Shown here: positions 53,745 through 63,223 of the stretch, piece after piece
Numbering within the stretch: position 1 is the first letter of the stretch
How the letters are laid out: each line of letters begins with the position of its first letter
Assembly: GCA_900168235.1 (NCBI GenBank)
Contig: FUZG01000005.1
Location: 186,001 to 250,000 of the forward strand
Direction of reading: 5' to 3'
Source of the DNA: Lachnospiraceae bacterium
Lineage (GTDB): Bacteria; Bacillota; Clostridia; Lachnospirales; Lachnospiraceae
DNA length: 64,000 bases
Notes under the pieces: generated by a model
What the model was told of the DNA's origin: nothing
Database searches by the model: none
Seen by the model: only the letters and a program-made list of their open reading frames with translations
Position numbers and translations under genes: made by a program

Positions 53745-53772
53745 ATTATAAAGCGTAACCGCTAAAAAACAA
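53745..53772 (-). promoter_or_regulatory. Promoter of fba
   Basis: The minus strand carries TTGTTT (53772-53767), a 16-bp spacer and a perfect TATAAT (53750-53745). Confidence 0.72.
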
Positions 53773-53814
53773 AGTTAAATTTTTAACTCACCTTTTTTTG
53801 CACAAAAAATTCCG

Positions 53815-53841
53815 TAAATTACCCTTCTATTTTTCCGATAT
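53815..53841 (+). promoter_or_regulatory. Sigma-D (sigma-28)-like promoter before the PPK2 gene
   Basis: TAAA (53815-53818), a 16-bp spacer and CCGATAT (53835-53841) match the flagellar sigma factor consensus except for the leading G. No good sigma-A boxes were seen here. Confidence 0.45.
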
Positions 53842-53885
53842 AAATAAGAGATGCGTTTCTTATACAGTCTACCGGAGGATTTTGT

Positions 53886-54755
53886 ATGGGAATACAGGAT
53901 TATCATTTTGATGGTACCAAAAAGTGCACGCTGAGTGAGATGCCCACTGACAGCTCATGGGTGAAAAAAGATAAAAAGGAGATCCTGCGAAAATTTGAAA
54001 ATAACATGCTGGAGCTCGGAGAGCTTCAGAACACATTTTATTCCTACAGAAAAGAAGGTCTGATAATCGTCCTGCAGGCGATGGATGCCGCCGGAAAGGA
54101 CTCCCTTATCCGGCACGTAGCATCTGCCATGAATCCGCAGGGCGTGTCTGTATGCTGTCTCAAGCGCCCTACCGAAGAGGAGCTTGAGCACGATTATCTC
54201 TGGAGAGTAAATAAAGCCCTGCCCCGCCGGGGTGAGATCACGATATTTAACCGAAGCTACTATGAAGACATCGTAACGACCGAAGTTAAGCACCTTATGA
54301 AGACCTATCCCATGGCAGAACGGGTCATAGGCGTTGATGAAAAAGATTTCATAAAAACCCGAATAAACCAGATAAAAAACTACGAAAATTTCTTATACGA
54401 AAACAGCTACAGAGTGATAAAGATCTTTCTGCATCTTTCCAAAGAAATGCAGAAGAAACGGCTTTTGGAACGTATCGACCTGAAAGAAAAGAACTGGAAA
54501 TTTGAAAAAGCAGACCTTGATGAACGAAAGGTCTTTGATATTTATCTGCAAAAATATGAATATGTGATAAACAAGACGTCTACAGAGACCTGTCCCTGGT
54601 ACGTGATACCGGCGGACAATAAATGGTACACGCGTTACCTGTTCTCTGAGATACTTATACGGACTTTTAAGGATATCGGAGCAACACCGCCGATGCTTTC
54701 CGATGAAGAGACCGAGAATCTGAAAATATACAGAGAACGCCTCCTTGACGACTAA
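53886..54755 (+). CDS. Polyphosphate kinase 2 family protein
   Basis: A 289-residue PPK2 that transfers phosphate between polyphosphate and nucleotides (ADP, GDP or AMP). Walker A is LQAMDAAGKDSL near residue 65 and the Walker B-like motif is FNRSYYED. The lid region has basic residues after KRPTEEELEHDYLWR. The single-domain length fits the class III group. CCGGAGG precedes the ATG. Confidence 0.92.
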   Translation: MGIQDYHFDGTKKCTLSEMPTDSSWVKKDKKEILRKFENNMLELGELQNTFYSYRKEGLIIVLQAMDAAGKDSLIRHVASAMNPQGVSVCCLKRPTEEELEHDYLWRVNKALPRRGEITIFNRSYYEDIVTTEVKHLMKTYPMAERVIGVDEKDFIKTRINQIKNYENFLYENSYRVIKIFLHLSKEMQKKRLLERIDLKEKNWKFEKADLDERKVFDIYLQKYEYVINKTSTETCPWYVIPADNKWYTRYLFSEILIRTFKDIGATPPMLSDEETENLKIYRERLLDD

Positions 54756-54762
54756 AGTGAAA

Positions 54763-54803
54763 AACCCCCGCAGGATGCATTATCTTAACATCCTGCGGGG
54801 GTT
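54763..54803. terminator. Bidirectional terminator between the PPK2 and DUF5684 genes
   Basis: AACCCCCGCAGGATG pairs perfectly with CATCCTGCGGGGGTT. Confidence 0.92.
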
Positions 54804-54811
54804 ATCGCGTC

Positions 54812-55747
54812 TTATCTCATTCCATCAAACCGGTCATTATTAGCATTTCCATCATTCTGATAACCATTTCCGTTATATCCGTTCTGGTTATATGTATTCT
54901 GACCATATCCATTCTGGTTGTATCCGCTCTGGTTATAGCTATTCTGGTTATAGCTATTCTGGTTATAGCTATTCTGGTTATAACCGTTCTGAACACCGTT
55001 ATTACCGGGATTATATCCGTACTGACCTGCACTATTCTGCGGGTAGCCATACCGATCATAGCTGCTCTGACCGTAGTTATTATTCTGCGGATAGCCATAC
55101 TGATCATAGTTATTTTGACTGTAGTTATTATTCTGAGAATAACCATACTGACCGTAACTATTCTGACCATATCCGTTCGGCGCGGAATTTCCGAAATAAC
55201 CACCGTTCATTTTATTATTTTCATAAATATACTGGTACTTGCTGCTGAAACCGATTATAAGCCATGCAAGCCAGGGCATTACCAGTATGAGTAGCAGAAA
55301 CAGAGCCGGTGCATTATACGCTTCGATAAAATAATAATCAAGATATAATGACATTGCCGTGAGACTCAATGATGCCATGATAGTTATAATTCCAAAAATT
55401 ATCAGGAATATAGCCGTTCCAAAACTCAGATCAGTGTCAGCATATCCAAACATCCCACTCATTCCTATGCCGGCAAAAATTATAATTCCGAAAAGGAATA
55501 TCGTTAATACGATTATATTTACGATCTGCAAGATCACTATCACATTTGCCATTTTTTCACGTTTGGCGATCTTTCCGATCATGATCGTATTATAGAATGG
55601 AATTATGCATTTCCATCCTTCCTCTCCAGCCTTTGTAAACATCTTCCAGAGACCGATATATGTCAGGACTAAAAAAATCAGATTAAATCCTATCCTGAGC
55701 AAATTGATCAATAACTGTACGCTTTCAAGCTGATCTACATATTCCAT
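54812..55747 (-). CDS. DUF5684 membrane protein with Q/N/Y/G-rich C-terminal tail
   Basis: A 311-residue protein. The first 190 residues are a four-helix DUF5684 domain with WKMFTKAGEEGWKCIIPFYN, paralogous to the protein at 20747. The last 120 residues are almost only Gln, Asn, Tyr, Gly and Ser in repeats such as YGQNSYGQ and YNQNSYNQNSYNQ. In the DNA these appear as perfect 18-bp tandem repeats near 54930-54980. The tail looks prion-like and may form condensates or bind polymers. Function unknown. ATG 55747 has GGAGAG upstream. Confidence 0.83.
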   Translation of the reverse strand: MEYVDQLESVQLLINLLRIGFNLIFLVLTYIGLWKMFTKAGEEGWKCIIPFYNTIMIGKIAKREKMANVIVILQIVNIIVLTIFLFGIIIFAGIGMSGMFGYADTDLSFGTAIFLIIFGIITIMASLSLTAMSLYLDYYFIEAYNAPALFLLLILVMPWLAWLIIGFSSKYQYIYENNKMNGGYFGNSAPNGYGQNSYGQYGYSQNNNYSQNNYDQYGYPQNNNYGQSSYDRYGYPQNSAGQYGYNPGNNGVQNGYNQNSYNQNSYNQNSYNQSGYNQNGYGQNTYNQNGYNGNGYQNDGNANNDRFDGMR

Positions 55748-55873
55748 ATACACTCTCCATTCAAACTGTTTATTTTCCCTTAATAATCCTACCACAAAAA
55801 CATCAAATAAAATCTTAAAGAGTTTTTAAATCAGCATTTTTTTGTCTTAAAGTTCGGTAAATACCTCTTCCAT

Positions 55874-56617
55874 TTATGAACCCAGAATGAATATCCCCGC
55901 TACCATAGAACCAATGCAAAGAACAGCAATAATGACATCAGCCGGATGTATTTCAGGTATCTCACAATACGTGCGTTTTGCTGCCCCGCAAAATCCTTTT
56001 GATTCCATTGCCATTGCTTCACTCTCTGACCAGCGCACACTGTTTACGAGCATTGTGAACAGGACATTTGGATGAAGTGCATTGCCGCACATGTTTCTCA
56101 CACGAAATGATAACTGCACGTTCTTCAATTCCCGTGCCATAAAAGGCATCAGGTAAAAAGCCGCCAGGATACCATACGCGAATTTCGGCGGCAGATGGCA
56201 CTGATGCATAAGGCTTCGTACAAAATATTCCCCATCCGTAGTCAACGCAAATACTATTCCCATACCGGCATATGCCAAAAGCCTCGTCGCGAGCTGCAGC
56301 GCAGTATGAAGATTTGTTGACAGAGCTGCTCTTACCATATACGGCATCATATCCACATCCGCCATTGCCTTTACAGGGATACTGCTGCCCTTTGCATAAT
56401 ATAATCCCATCACAAACAGTCCTAATGCCGCAAATCCTGCCGGGACAAGCAACGCGGCCACTTTACCGGGATTCACTTCAGAAAAAAAGAACAGCGAAAG
56501 CAGCATTACTGCAAAAACAGTAGTGTTAAGCACCGTATTGTATTGAAATGATAAGATCAGGACACATATCAGGATCGTAACCATCTTCACAGATGGATTC
56601 CATTTTTCAAGCTTCAT
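55874..56617 (-). CDS. ykoC: ECF transporter transmembrane T component (YkoC-like)
   Basis: A 247-residue EcfT/CbiQ-family membrane protein with five or six helices. The coupling region includes AMAMESKGFCGAAKRTY, where the Ala-x-x-x-Gly motif contacts the ATPase. It shares an ATGA overlap with the ATPase gene and closes the thiamine-precursor transport operon. Confidence 0.88.
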   Translation of the reverse strand: MKLEKWNPSVKMVTILICVLILSFQYNTVLNTTVFAVMLLSLFFFSEVNPGKVAALLVPAGFAALGLFVMGLYYAKGSSIPVKAMADVDMMPYMVRAALSTNLHTALQLATRLLAYAGMGIVFALTTDGEYFVRSLMHQCHLPPKFAYGILAAFYLMPFMARELKNVQLSFRVRNMCGNALHPNVLFTMLVNSVRWSESEAMAMESKGFCGAAKRTYCEIPEIHPADVIIAVLCIGSMVAGIFILGS

Positions 56618-58128
56618 GTCTTCACCTCATCTTCATCTGAAAGACCTGTAATATCCACAAGTTTTTTATCTTTAAGGCGATATACCTTATCCGCATATTG
56701 CTTCGCAAGCCTTGAATCATGGGTGATCAGTATCACTGTCATACATTCGTGTTCAACCTTCCGCCTCAAATGCTCCATGATCGATATTGTTGTACTGTAA
56801 TCCTGACCGTATGTCGGTTCATCCAAAAGCAGGATTTTTTTCCCACTCGCCAGAACAGAAAGCACAGCGAGCCGTCTTTGCTGCCCCTGGCTCAGCATAT
56901 ACGGACTATAGTTCCGGTATCCTGACAGGCCGTATTCTTCCAAAAGTTCTTTTGCAATACTGCTTTTTTCTTCTTTCGACAGACCTTTCCTCTGCCTCAG
57001 ACTGGCTTCCACTTCTTCCAAAACATTCTGTGTCACAAACTGATCCGCAGGATTTTGAAAAACGATGCCGACTTCCGAATACAGTTTTCCTCTTCGTATT
57101 TTGTGCAGCGGTGTATCTCCGATAAGGATCTCACCGGTGTACGCATGTTGTTTTAAAATAGCCTGAAACATAGTTGTTTTTCCGCTGCCCGAGGGTCCCA
57201 GTACGGCTGAGATCCGTTTCTTTTCAAAAACAGCATCCGCCATGTCTGTAAGCATTTGCTCTGACTGCCCCTTTTTTTTCCATTTCTCTCCGACCGTGAT
57301 AGTAAGATTCTTCAGTGTGATCATCGGTCTTGTCATTTCCGTATTCTCATGAACTTTACGATCTTCATTCGGATAGAAAAGCCCATTTTCCCGCAAAAAA
57401 GAACTATATTCCCGGAAATTATCCTTATTGATCCCTGATTTTATGAGCTTTCCGCCTTTTCCCAAAACAATGATCTCATCCGCAACAGGAATCCAATACT
57501 CCAGACGATGGTCGATGACCAAAAATGACGTTCCCGTATCGTGCATTTTTTTGATCATGTCCACCATTTCCCATGCAGCATCCTCGTCAATATTGGCAAA
57601 AGGTTCATCGAGAAGAATACATCTGCTCTTCATCAGGAAAAGACATGCGAGATTTGCTTTCTGCTTTTCTCCTCCCGACAATGTAGACAGCCTCCTGTCC
57701 AGTAGATAAGCGACACCCAGTTCTTCCGCTGTATTCTTTATCCTCTGATCCATTTCCTCTGCCGGCACACAGATATTTTCAAGGCAAAACTCCATTTCAT
57801 TTCGAAGCGTCTGCATGCAGAACTGCAGATCCGGATTCTGAAACATCACAGTCATTACAGACGCTCTCTCCTGCGGATTCATTTCTCTCACCGATCTCCC
57901 ATACAGTGTGATCTCCCCGCTTTCAAGGTACCCGCCGTTTTCCGGATAAAGTCCGGCAGAAACAGCGGCCATGGTACTTTTCCCACAGCCGCTGCTTCCT
58001 GTAATTACCGTGATCGTGTGATCTGCAATATCCAGCGACACATGATCCAGAATATTTCTCTTTCCTTTTGGATGATAACGAAATACGACATCACGTAAAT
58101 GAAGCATTTCCTCTGTTTTTTGTTTCAT
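56614..58128 (-). CDS. ykoD: ECF transporter duplicated ATP-binding protein (YkoD-like)
   Basis: A 504-residue protein with two complete ABC domains. The first has Walker A GSSGCGKST, signature LSGGEKQ and Walker B CILLDEPFANID. The second has GPSGSGKTT, LSQGQQRR and ILLLDEPTYGQD. It energises uptake through the EcfT and YkoE proteins. Its ATG overlaps the ykoE stop (TAATG). Confidence 0.92.
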   Translation of the reverse strand: MKQKTEEMLHLRDVVFRYHPKGKRNILDHVSLDIADHTITVITGSSGCGKSTMAAVSAGLYPENGGYLESGEITLYGRSVREMNPQERASVMTVMFQNPDLQFCMQTLRNEMEFCLENICVPAEEMDQRIKNTAEELGVAYLLDRRLSTLSGGEKQKANLACLFLMKSRCILLDEPFANIDEDAAWEMVDMIKKMHDTGTSFLVIDHRLEYWIPVADEIIVLGKGGKLIKSGINKDNFREYSSFLRENGLFYPNEDRKVHENTEMTRPMITLKNLTITVGEKWKKKGQSEQMLTDMADAVFEKKRISAVLGPSGSGKTTMFQAILKQHAYTGEILIGDTPLHKIRRGKLYSEVGIVFQNPADQFVTQNVLEEVEASLRQRKGLSKEEKSSIAKELLEEYGLSGYRNYSPYMLSQGQQRRLAVLSVLASGKKILLLDEPTYGQDYSTTISIMEHLRRKVEHECMTVILITHDSRLAKQYADKVYRLKDKKLVDITGLSDEDEVKT

Positions 58129-58745
58129 TATGATACGATCCCCATATCATCAATTTCGACCTGCATTTCCTCTGAAACAGCATATCCTTTGAGAAGTCCG
58201 GCCTTGACCAGCTTCATAGAAAGTACCGGAACGAGCAGACCATCAAAAATGATCGCACTTACAATACGTACCACCATCATCAAAGCCAGCACCGGAACCG
58301 CGATCTGATTATAACCGCTGATAACCAGATTGTAGATCATTGTGAATACAGAACAGATAACCGACGCCAGGATCATGGTTCCATAACTGAAATCCTTGTA
58401 TCTGCGAAACATGATGATAAGCTCTATTCCCAGTCCCTGTACGATACCAGACAGAATAATGATCGGTCCGAAGTAATTTCCCATGAGGCACTCAAGGATC
58501 GCTGCCAATAATTCCGCTATTATACCGCTTCCCGGCTTCCTAAGAATAAATACGCCAAAAGCACCTGCGATAAAGTAAATTCCGTAAAAAGGCTCATATC
58601 CAAGAGATGCCATTCCCAAAGGTGTCAGTGCACCGTACAAAATACCTCCCATATACGTGCAGCCGAGATATACCACACCAAAAAGTACAGCTAATATTGC
58701 GATCAACAGTACATCCTTAAGCTTCCATTCATTTACGTTCTGCAT
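58128..58745 (-). CDS. ykoE: ECF substrate-binding component YkoE
   Basis: A 205-residue S component with six helices that binds thiamine or its pyrimidine moiety (HMP). Placement after a TPP riboswitch and between YkoF and the ATPase supports the YkoE identity. The N-terminal WKLKDVLLIAILAVLFGVVY and YFGPIIILSGIVQGLGIELI are typical. GGAGAG precedes the ATG. Confidence 0.88.
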   Translation of the reverse strand: MQNVNEWKLKDVLLIAILAVLFGVVYLGCTYMGGILYGALTPLGMASLGYEPFYGIYFIAGAFGVFILRKPGSGIIAELLAAILECLMGNYFGPIIILSGIVQGLGIELIIMFRRYKDFSYGTMILASVICSVFTMIYNLVISGYNQIAVPVLALMMVVRIVSAIIFDGLLVPVLSMKLVKAGLLKGYAVSEEMQVEIDDMGIVS

Positions 58746-58772
58746 ATTCTCTCCTTTTCGTTAAAATTCCGA

Positions 58773-59432
58773 TCATTCCGCTGTCGGGCTGTTCACAGAT
58801 AAAGTAACTTCAAAAACATAGTGGCTCAGATTCTCGCTGCAATATGTATTTACATAGTCAAAATACGAAAACAGCTCGTGCACATCCCCCTTCAGGAGCG
58901 TACAGTAATGAGTAGACTTGTCGTAAATACCAAGGTCGATCGCATGATTAACTACTTTTGCGATATGTTCCATATAATTTGTCACGCCCATAGGATAAAG
59001 CGCGATCTTGCAGTTCACCGGAAAATGAATATCTTTTATCTGCGATTCATTCTGTAAGACGTCATCTTCTGCCATATACACATCCGCCTCTACGTCACCC
59101 GGACAGCCGCGGGAAAATGTCATCTCCATCGTCATATGAACACCTTCGGTAAACGCGTTTACAAAACACGCTTTAACTGCATCTTCTACATGACACTGCT
59201 TTCCCCGATACACTGTTGAGAGGCGGCCTGTTTCCTGCCAGATCTTATCTGTCTTTGTCTTTTCAAGAGCACCCAGGATGATCGATATATATCTGTCATC
59301 CATGATGCTCAGAGCAAAGCGGCAGCCTGTGATCTTTACCGCATTTTCGGAAAGTGCACAACCGCATCCGCAATCGCAGTTTTGTGCCCTCCCATACGTT
59401 ACGTACTCTTTCTTCTCACTATTTTGTGACAT
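58773..59432 (-). CDS. ykoF: YkoF-family thiamine/HMP-binding protein
   Basis: A 219-residue YkoF protein with two Thiamin_BP repeats (FALSIMDDRYISIILGAL; CKIALYPMGVTNYMEHI). B. subtilis YkoF binds thiamine in the cytosol and is linked to HMP uptake. An unusual Cys-rich stretch, NCDCGCGCALS, lies near residue 20. Its SD (GGAGG) is buried in the riboswitch expression-platform hairpin. Confidence 0.9.
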   Translation of the reverse strand: MSQNSEKKEYVTYGRAQNCDCGCGCALSENAVKITGCRFALSIMDDRYISIILGALEKTKTDKIWQETGRLSTVYRGKQCHVEDAVKACFVNAFTEGVHMTMEMTFSRGCPGDVEADVYMAEDDVLQNESQIKDIHFPVNCKIALYPMGVTNYMEHIAKVVNHAIDLGIYDKSTHYCTLLKGDVHELFSYFDYVNTYCSENLSHYVFEVTLSVNSPTAE

Positions 59433-59435
59433 AAA

Positions 59436-59467
59436 AAACCTCCGGAATATTTTTATCCCGGAGGTTT
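59436..59467 (-). terminator. Riboswitch expression platform: terminator that also hides the ykoF ribosome binding site
   Basis: The minus strand forms AAACCTCCGG with CCGGAGGTTT followed by T residues and then ATG. The 3' arm contains the SD sequence, so the fold could stop both transcription and translation. Confidence 0.8.
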
Positions 59468-59526
59468 CTGACTCACATCATCCATATTGTAATGAGCGTT
59501 CCCTACTCATTACGCAGGACGCTCTC

Positions 59527-59624
59527 TTTCGAAACGAACTCACTACCTACGCTGCCATTATGCAGATCAGGTTAAACGGGTTTAATCTCAGCCTGTGTCA
59601 GGCACCCCGGGATCTTCGTTTTAA
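59527..59624 (-). ncRNA. TPP riboswitch (THI element)
   Basis: On the minus strand the conserved GGGGTGCC, CTGAGAT, ACCTGATCTG and GCGTAGG blocks occur in the correct order with the P1 stem. It precedes the ykoF-E-D-C operon. A small hairpin (59489-59513, GTAATGAG/CTCATTAC) lies between the aptamer and the terminator. Confidence 0.95.
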
Positions 59625-59664
59625 TCTAGCACATTTTTTGTGCATTACAACGATAAAGCGTTAT

Positions 59665-60618
59665 TTACTTTACGATCATTCCAGTCTTTCTGTCGGCGAA
59701 TACCGCTACCATGATCAGGAATACGATACCCATTATGAGCTGCTGGGTCTTCGGCTCGATGCCTAGCATTACAAGTCCTGCTGTAAGGATCTTATATGTC
59801 ATGGCTCCGAGGATAATGTTGTAGAATTTTACCTTGGCACCACCATTTACCGGCATACCTCCGAGAACCAGTGCGATCATTATCTGTGTCTCAAGCTGAT
59901 TTCCTGCTGTGGATGTTACAGAACCCACCTTGATACTGTTTATAAATGCTGCGAGTCCTGTGATCATGCCCGCTGCCATATATACGAGCATCTTTGTTCT
60001 CTCGACTCTAACACCTGCAAATCTCGCTGCAGTCTCACCTGCACCTATAGCCTTCAGCCTGTTTCCGAGACCGGTATACTGAAATACGATAAATGAAATG
60101 AGTAGTATCAGGATAGTAAATGTCAGGTTAAATCCGATAGTGTTGTACGCAGTTATATTTGATGCACCGTACACCGGTGTTTTTGTAGTAGCATATGCAA
60201 CCACACCACGGAACAGATACATGTTGCAGATAGTTACGATAAAGGATGTGATCTTACGCTTTACATTAAAGAAGCCGTTTATCAGTCCAATTATACCGCC
60301 CGTTATCACACCGCAGATAACTGCGAGGAACATGTTGTAATTTGACAGGAAGCAGACAACCACCGAGCACACACCTAAGAGTGAACCCTGTGAGAAATCA
60401 AGTCCGCCCATAGTCATTACCATGAAAACTCCGATACATGCTATCAGAAGCACATATGACTGGGATAATAAAAGCTTTAAGTTTCCTGCTGTATAAAGCT
60501 GACCACCTGTAAGGATCGCAAATAGCACAACTATAAATATAAAACCAGCAAAAGGCATGATATTTCTTACGATCGGCCGCTCCATAAAAGGAACTTTCTG
60601 TGTTTTTTCGTTTTCCAT
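59665..60618 (-). CDS. Ribose-type ABC transporter permease 2
   Basis: A 317-residue BPD_transp_2 permease with eight to ten helices; MGGLDFSQGSLLGVCSVV and AAGMITGLAAFINS are conserved parts. It is the last gene of a four-gene operon and pairs with the permease at 62140. Confidence 0.92.
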   Translation of the reverse strand: MENEKTQKVPFMERPIVRNIMPFAGFIFIVVLFAILTGGQLYTAGNLKLLLSQSYVLLIACIGVFMVMTMGGLDFSQGSLLGVCSVVVCFLSNYNMFLAVICGVITGGIIGLINGFFNVKRKITSFIVTICNMYLFRGVVAYATTKTPVYGASNITAYNTIGFNLTFTILILLISFIVFQYTGLGNRLKAIGAGETAARFAGVRVERTKMLVYMAAGMITGLAAFINSIKVGSVTSTAGNQLETQIMIALVLGGMPVNGGAKVKFYNIILGAMTYKILTAGLVMLGIEPKTQQLIMGIVFLIMVAVFADRKTGMIVK

Positions 60619-60630
60619 AATCGGCCTCCC

Positions 60631-62127
60631 TTATACCATCTTTGCAATGAGATCTGTGTCCTTAAGAACCTCTGATCTGCCAAATTCACCACTCTGACGG
60701 CCATTCTTCATAATGATGATCCTGTCAGCCATACCAAGAAGCTCTGAGATTTCCTCGGAGATCATGATGATGGATTTACCGTTCTTTCTCATCTTGTCCA
60801 TCATCTGGTAGATATCAGCCTTTACCTTGACGTCGATACCACGGGTAGGTGAATCAAGGATGATGATGTCAGAATCCTTTCCGATCCAGCGGGCAAGTAC
60901 AACTTTTTGCTTGTTACCGCCGGAGAGAGCTGACATGAACTGGTGGACACCTTCCATCTTTGTACTCATCTGACGGGCAAATTTCTCAGCAAATTCTTTC
61001 TCATCCTTTGCATGAAGGATGTGATTTCTCTTAAGCTCCTCAATAGACGGGAGAACGATATTGTCCTGGATAGTGTCATTGATAACAAGTGATTCGTTAT
61101 CTCTGTCCTTTGATGCATAAGCAATACTGTGGTCTATCGCGGTCTTGATATCATTGATCTGTGTACCGTCTGCAAGAGTCACAGTTCCTGTTCTGTCATA
61201 GGAAGCACCGAAAAGTGCCTTACCAACTTCATGCATACCGCACTCGGAAAGTCCGCCGATACCGATGATCTCGCCCTTATGAAGCTCGATGCTGAAGTCC
61301 TCGATCTCACCCGGAACTGACAGGTGCTCGCCCTTCAATACCACTTCATCGGAGATCTTCTCGCCGTAGTCCGCACGATAGTAGTTATTGCTCATCTCAC
61401 GGCCAACCATGAGTTTTTTCAGATCATCCGTATTTACATCTGCGCTCTTAACCGTATCGATCAGCACGCCGTCACGGAGAACGCTGATATTATCAGACTG
61501 CTCTATAACCTCATCCAGATCATGGGATATGAAGATAACGCATCTTCCGTCATCCTTTGTCTGCTTCATGACCTTAAAGAGCTCTTTACGTCCTTTTTCA
61601 CCGAGAGCTGTAGTCGTCTCATCAACAACCAGAACCTGAGGCTTAAAATGTGTAGCCTTAACTATCTCTATGAGCTTTCTGTCTTCAAAGTTATACTTGT
61701 CGATTATGTCTGTAGCTTTGATATAGCTAAACCCGTAGGAATCAAGTAGTTCCTGGGCTTTTTTATTCATAGCATTTGTATTTTTTACACAGAGCTTGGT
61801 AAATTCATTTTCCTTACCAAGGAAAATATTCTCTGCGACAGTAAGTCCGGAAAGTGTTCCGATCTCCTGCACGATTATTGCTACACCCTGATAATTTCCG
61901 TCTACCTGATTTTTTGCATGTATCTCTTTTCCATTCAGAGTAAACGTGCCGGTGTCCTTGTGATAGATTCCTGTGAGACAGGAAGTAAATGTGGACTTGC
62001 CGGAGCCATTTTCACCTATAAGTGCATGTACTTCTCCCTTGTAAAAGTCGAGAGTGACATGGTCAATGGCATGTGTAACACCGAAGTTCTTGTCTATTCC
62101 CTCGGCATGAAGTAATACTTCGCTCAT
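60631..62127 (-). CDS. Ribose-type ABC transporter ATP-binding protein
   Basis: A 498-residue RbsA-type protein with two ABC domains. The first has Walker A GENGSGKST. As usual for this family the second has a degenerate Walker A (GIGGLSECGMHEV) but retains the signature ALSGGNKQK and DSPTRGID. It powers sugar import through the two permeases. The neighbouring genes are 12 bp away on each side. Confidence 0.94.
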   Translation of the reverse strand: MSEVLLHAEGIDKNFGVTHAIDHVTLDFYKGEVHALIGENGSGKSTFTSCLTGIYHKDTGTFTLNGKEIHAKNQVDGNYQGVAIIVQEIGTLSGLTVAENIFLGKENEFTKLCVKNTNAMNKKAQELLDSYGFSYIKATDIIDKYNFEDRKLIEIVKATHFKPQVLVVDETTTALGEKGRKELFKVMKQTKDDGRCVIFISHDLDEVIEQSDNISVLRDGVLIDTVKSADVNTDDLKKLMVGREMSNNYYRADYGEKISDEVVLKGEHLSVPGEIEDFSIELHKGEIIGIGGLSECGMHEVGKALFGASYDRTGTVTLADGTQINDIKTAIDHSIAYASKDRDNESLVINDTIQDNIVLPSIEELKRNHILHAKDEKEFAEKFARQMSTKMEGVHQFMSALSGGNKQKVVLARWIGKDSDIIILDSPTRGIDVKVKADIYQMMDKMRKNGKSIIMISEEISELLGMADRIIIMKNGRQSGEFGRSEVLKDTDLIAKMV

Positions 62128-62139
62128 GTCTTTCCCTCC

Positions 62140-63087
62140 TTACTTTACAACTGCACCCTTAACAGGTTTGATGGTCATGGTAACGATCGCCAGCAGAACG
62201 ATACCGGTTACAATATTCTGTACAGTGGTCGGTGCTCCGAGAGCTACAAATCCCTGGAATAACAGCTGTATTATAAATTCACCGATCACGATAGCGATAA
62301 CAGGATGTCCGTACTTCTTAAATGCCAGTCCAAAGAATGTTCCCATAAGAGGCGGGAAATTTCGGCTCATGGATGCAAGATTTGATGCACTTGTCATTGA
62401 TGTTCCATAGGAAATAGTGAGGACTGCCTCTACACCTACAAAGAATCCGCAGAGCACGAATGCCACGATCTTATACTTGTCTACATCCACACCCATGTTT
62501 TTCGCAACGACTTCGTTTGAGCCGATGGCATAGGTGTATGTACCAATCTTTGTGTACTTCAGGATAAATCCGCAGAGGAAAAATGCCATCAGTGCAAGGA
62601 TCAGATTTCCCGGATAATCTCCAAACGCTCTGTAATTTGCAGCGAGGATAGCTTCTTTTCCGTTTGTCGCATAGATAGAAAGCGCCTCATATACCAGAGA
62701 AAGTCCGGCAGTTACGATAAGTGATGAAATCCTAAGCTTGATATATACAAGTCCGTTTAAGAGTCCTACCAGTGCTCCGCTTATCATGGGAGCTATCAGC
62801 AGTCCTGCATAACCGAAACGTTCACTCATATTTACTGCAAGCACCGATGAAAGCACGATGTTTGCGCCTACACTCATATCAAAAGGTCCCATAACGCAGA
62901 TGAAATAGAGACCGCAACCGCCTACAGCATAGTAAAGCGCTGTTTTTAAATACGTCTGTAATTTATCAAGATCACCAAAGGTCTGTGGTGCCAGAACCTT
63001 GAAAAATGCCCAGAAAACAAAGGCTATCAGAACCAGGAGTAAAAGGCCGTACCAGTGACTCTGTCTGAATTTTTGAAACTTACTCAT
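62140..63087 (-). CDS. Ribose-type ABC transporter permease 1
   Basis: A 315-residue BPD_transp_2 permease; GPFDMSVGANIVLSSVLAVN and YTYAIGSNEVVAKNMGVDVD are typical. ATG 63087 has GGGAGG upstream; the longer in-frame reading would run through the upstream hairpin. Confidence 0.92.
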   Translation of the reverse strand: MSKFQKFRQSHWYGLLLLVLIAFVFWAFFKVLAPQTFGDLDKLQTYLKTALYYAVGGCGLYFICVMGPFDMSVGANIVLSSVLAVNMSERFGYAGLLIAPMISGALVGLLNGLVYIKLRISSLIVTAGLSLVYEALSIYATNGKEAILAANYRAFGDYPGNLILALMAFFLCGFILKYTKIGTYTYAIGSNEVVAKNMGVDVDKYKIVAFVLCGFFVGVEAVLTISYGTSMTSASNLASMSRNFPPLMGTFFGLAFKKYGHPVIAIVIGEFIIQLLFQGFVALGAPTTVQNIVTGIVLLAIVTMTIKPVKGAVVK

Positions 63088-63134
63088 AACGATCCTCCCG
63101 CAAGAGCTGTGGTTTTGTACTACCCATATCTTTT

Positions 63135-63179
63135 GAAAATATATGCCGTATCCCCTGGATGGCAGGAAATACGGCATAT
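63135..63179 (-). terminator. Attenuating hairpin between the binding-protein and permease genes
   Basis: The minus strand forms ATATGCCGTATTTCC with GGGATACGGCATAT followed by a short T tract. It is likely to raise binding-protein mRNA over permease mRNA. Confidence 0.68.
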
Positions 63180-63223
63180 CCAAGTCAATCTCGGGCTAAT
63201 GGCGGTAAGCCCTTATGTGTTCA

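Noticed and set aside
54930-54985. CRISPR-like short repeats
   Set aside because: The 18-bp repeats are contiguous, without spacers, and encode the Asn-Ser-Tyr-Asn-Gln-Asn repeats of a protein tail.
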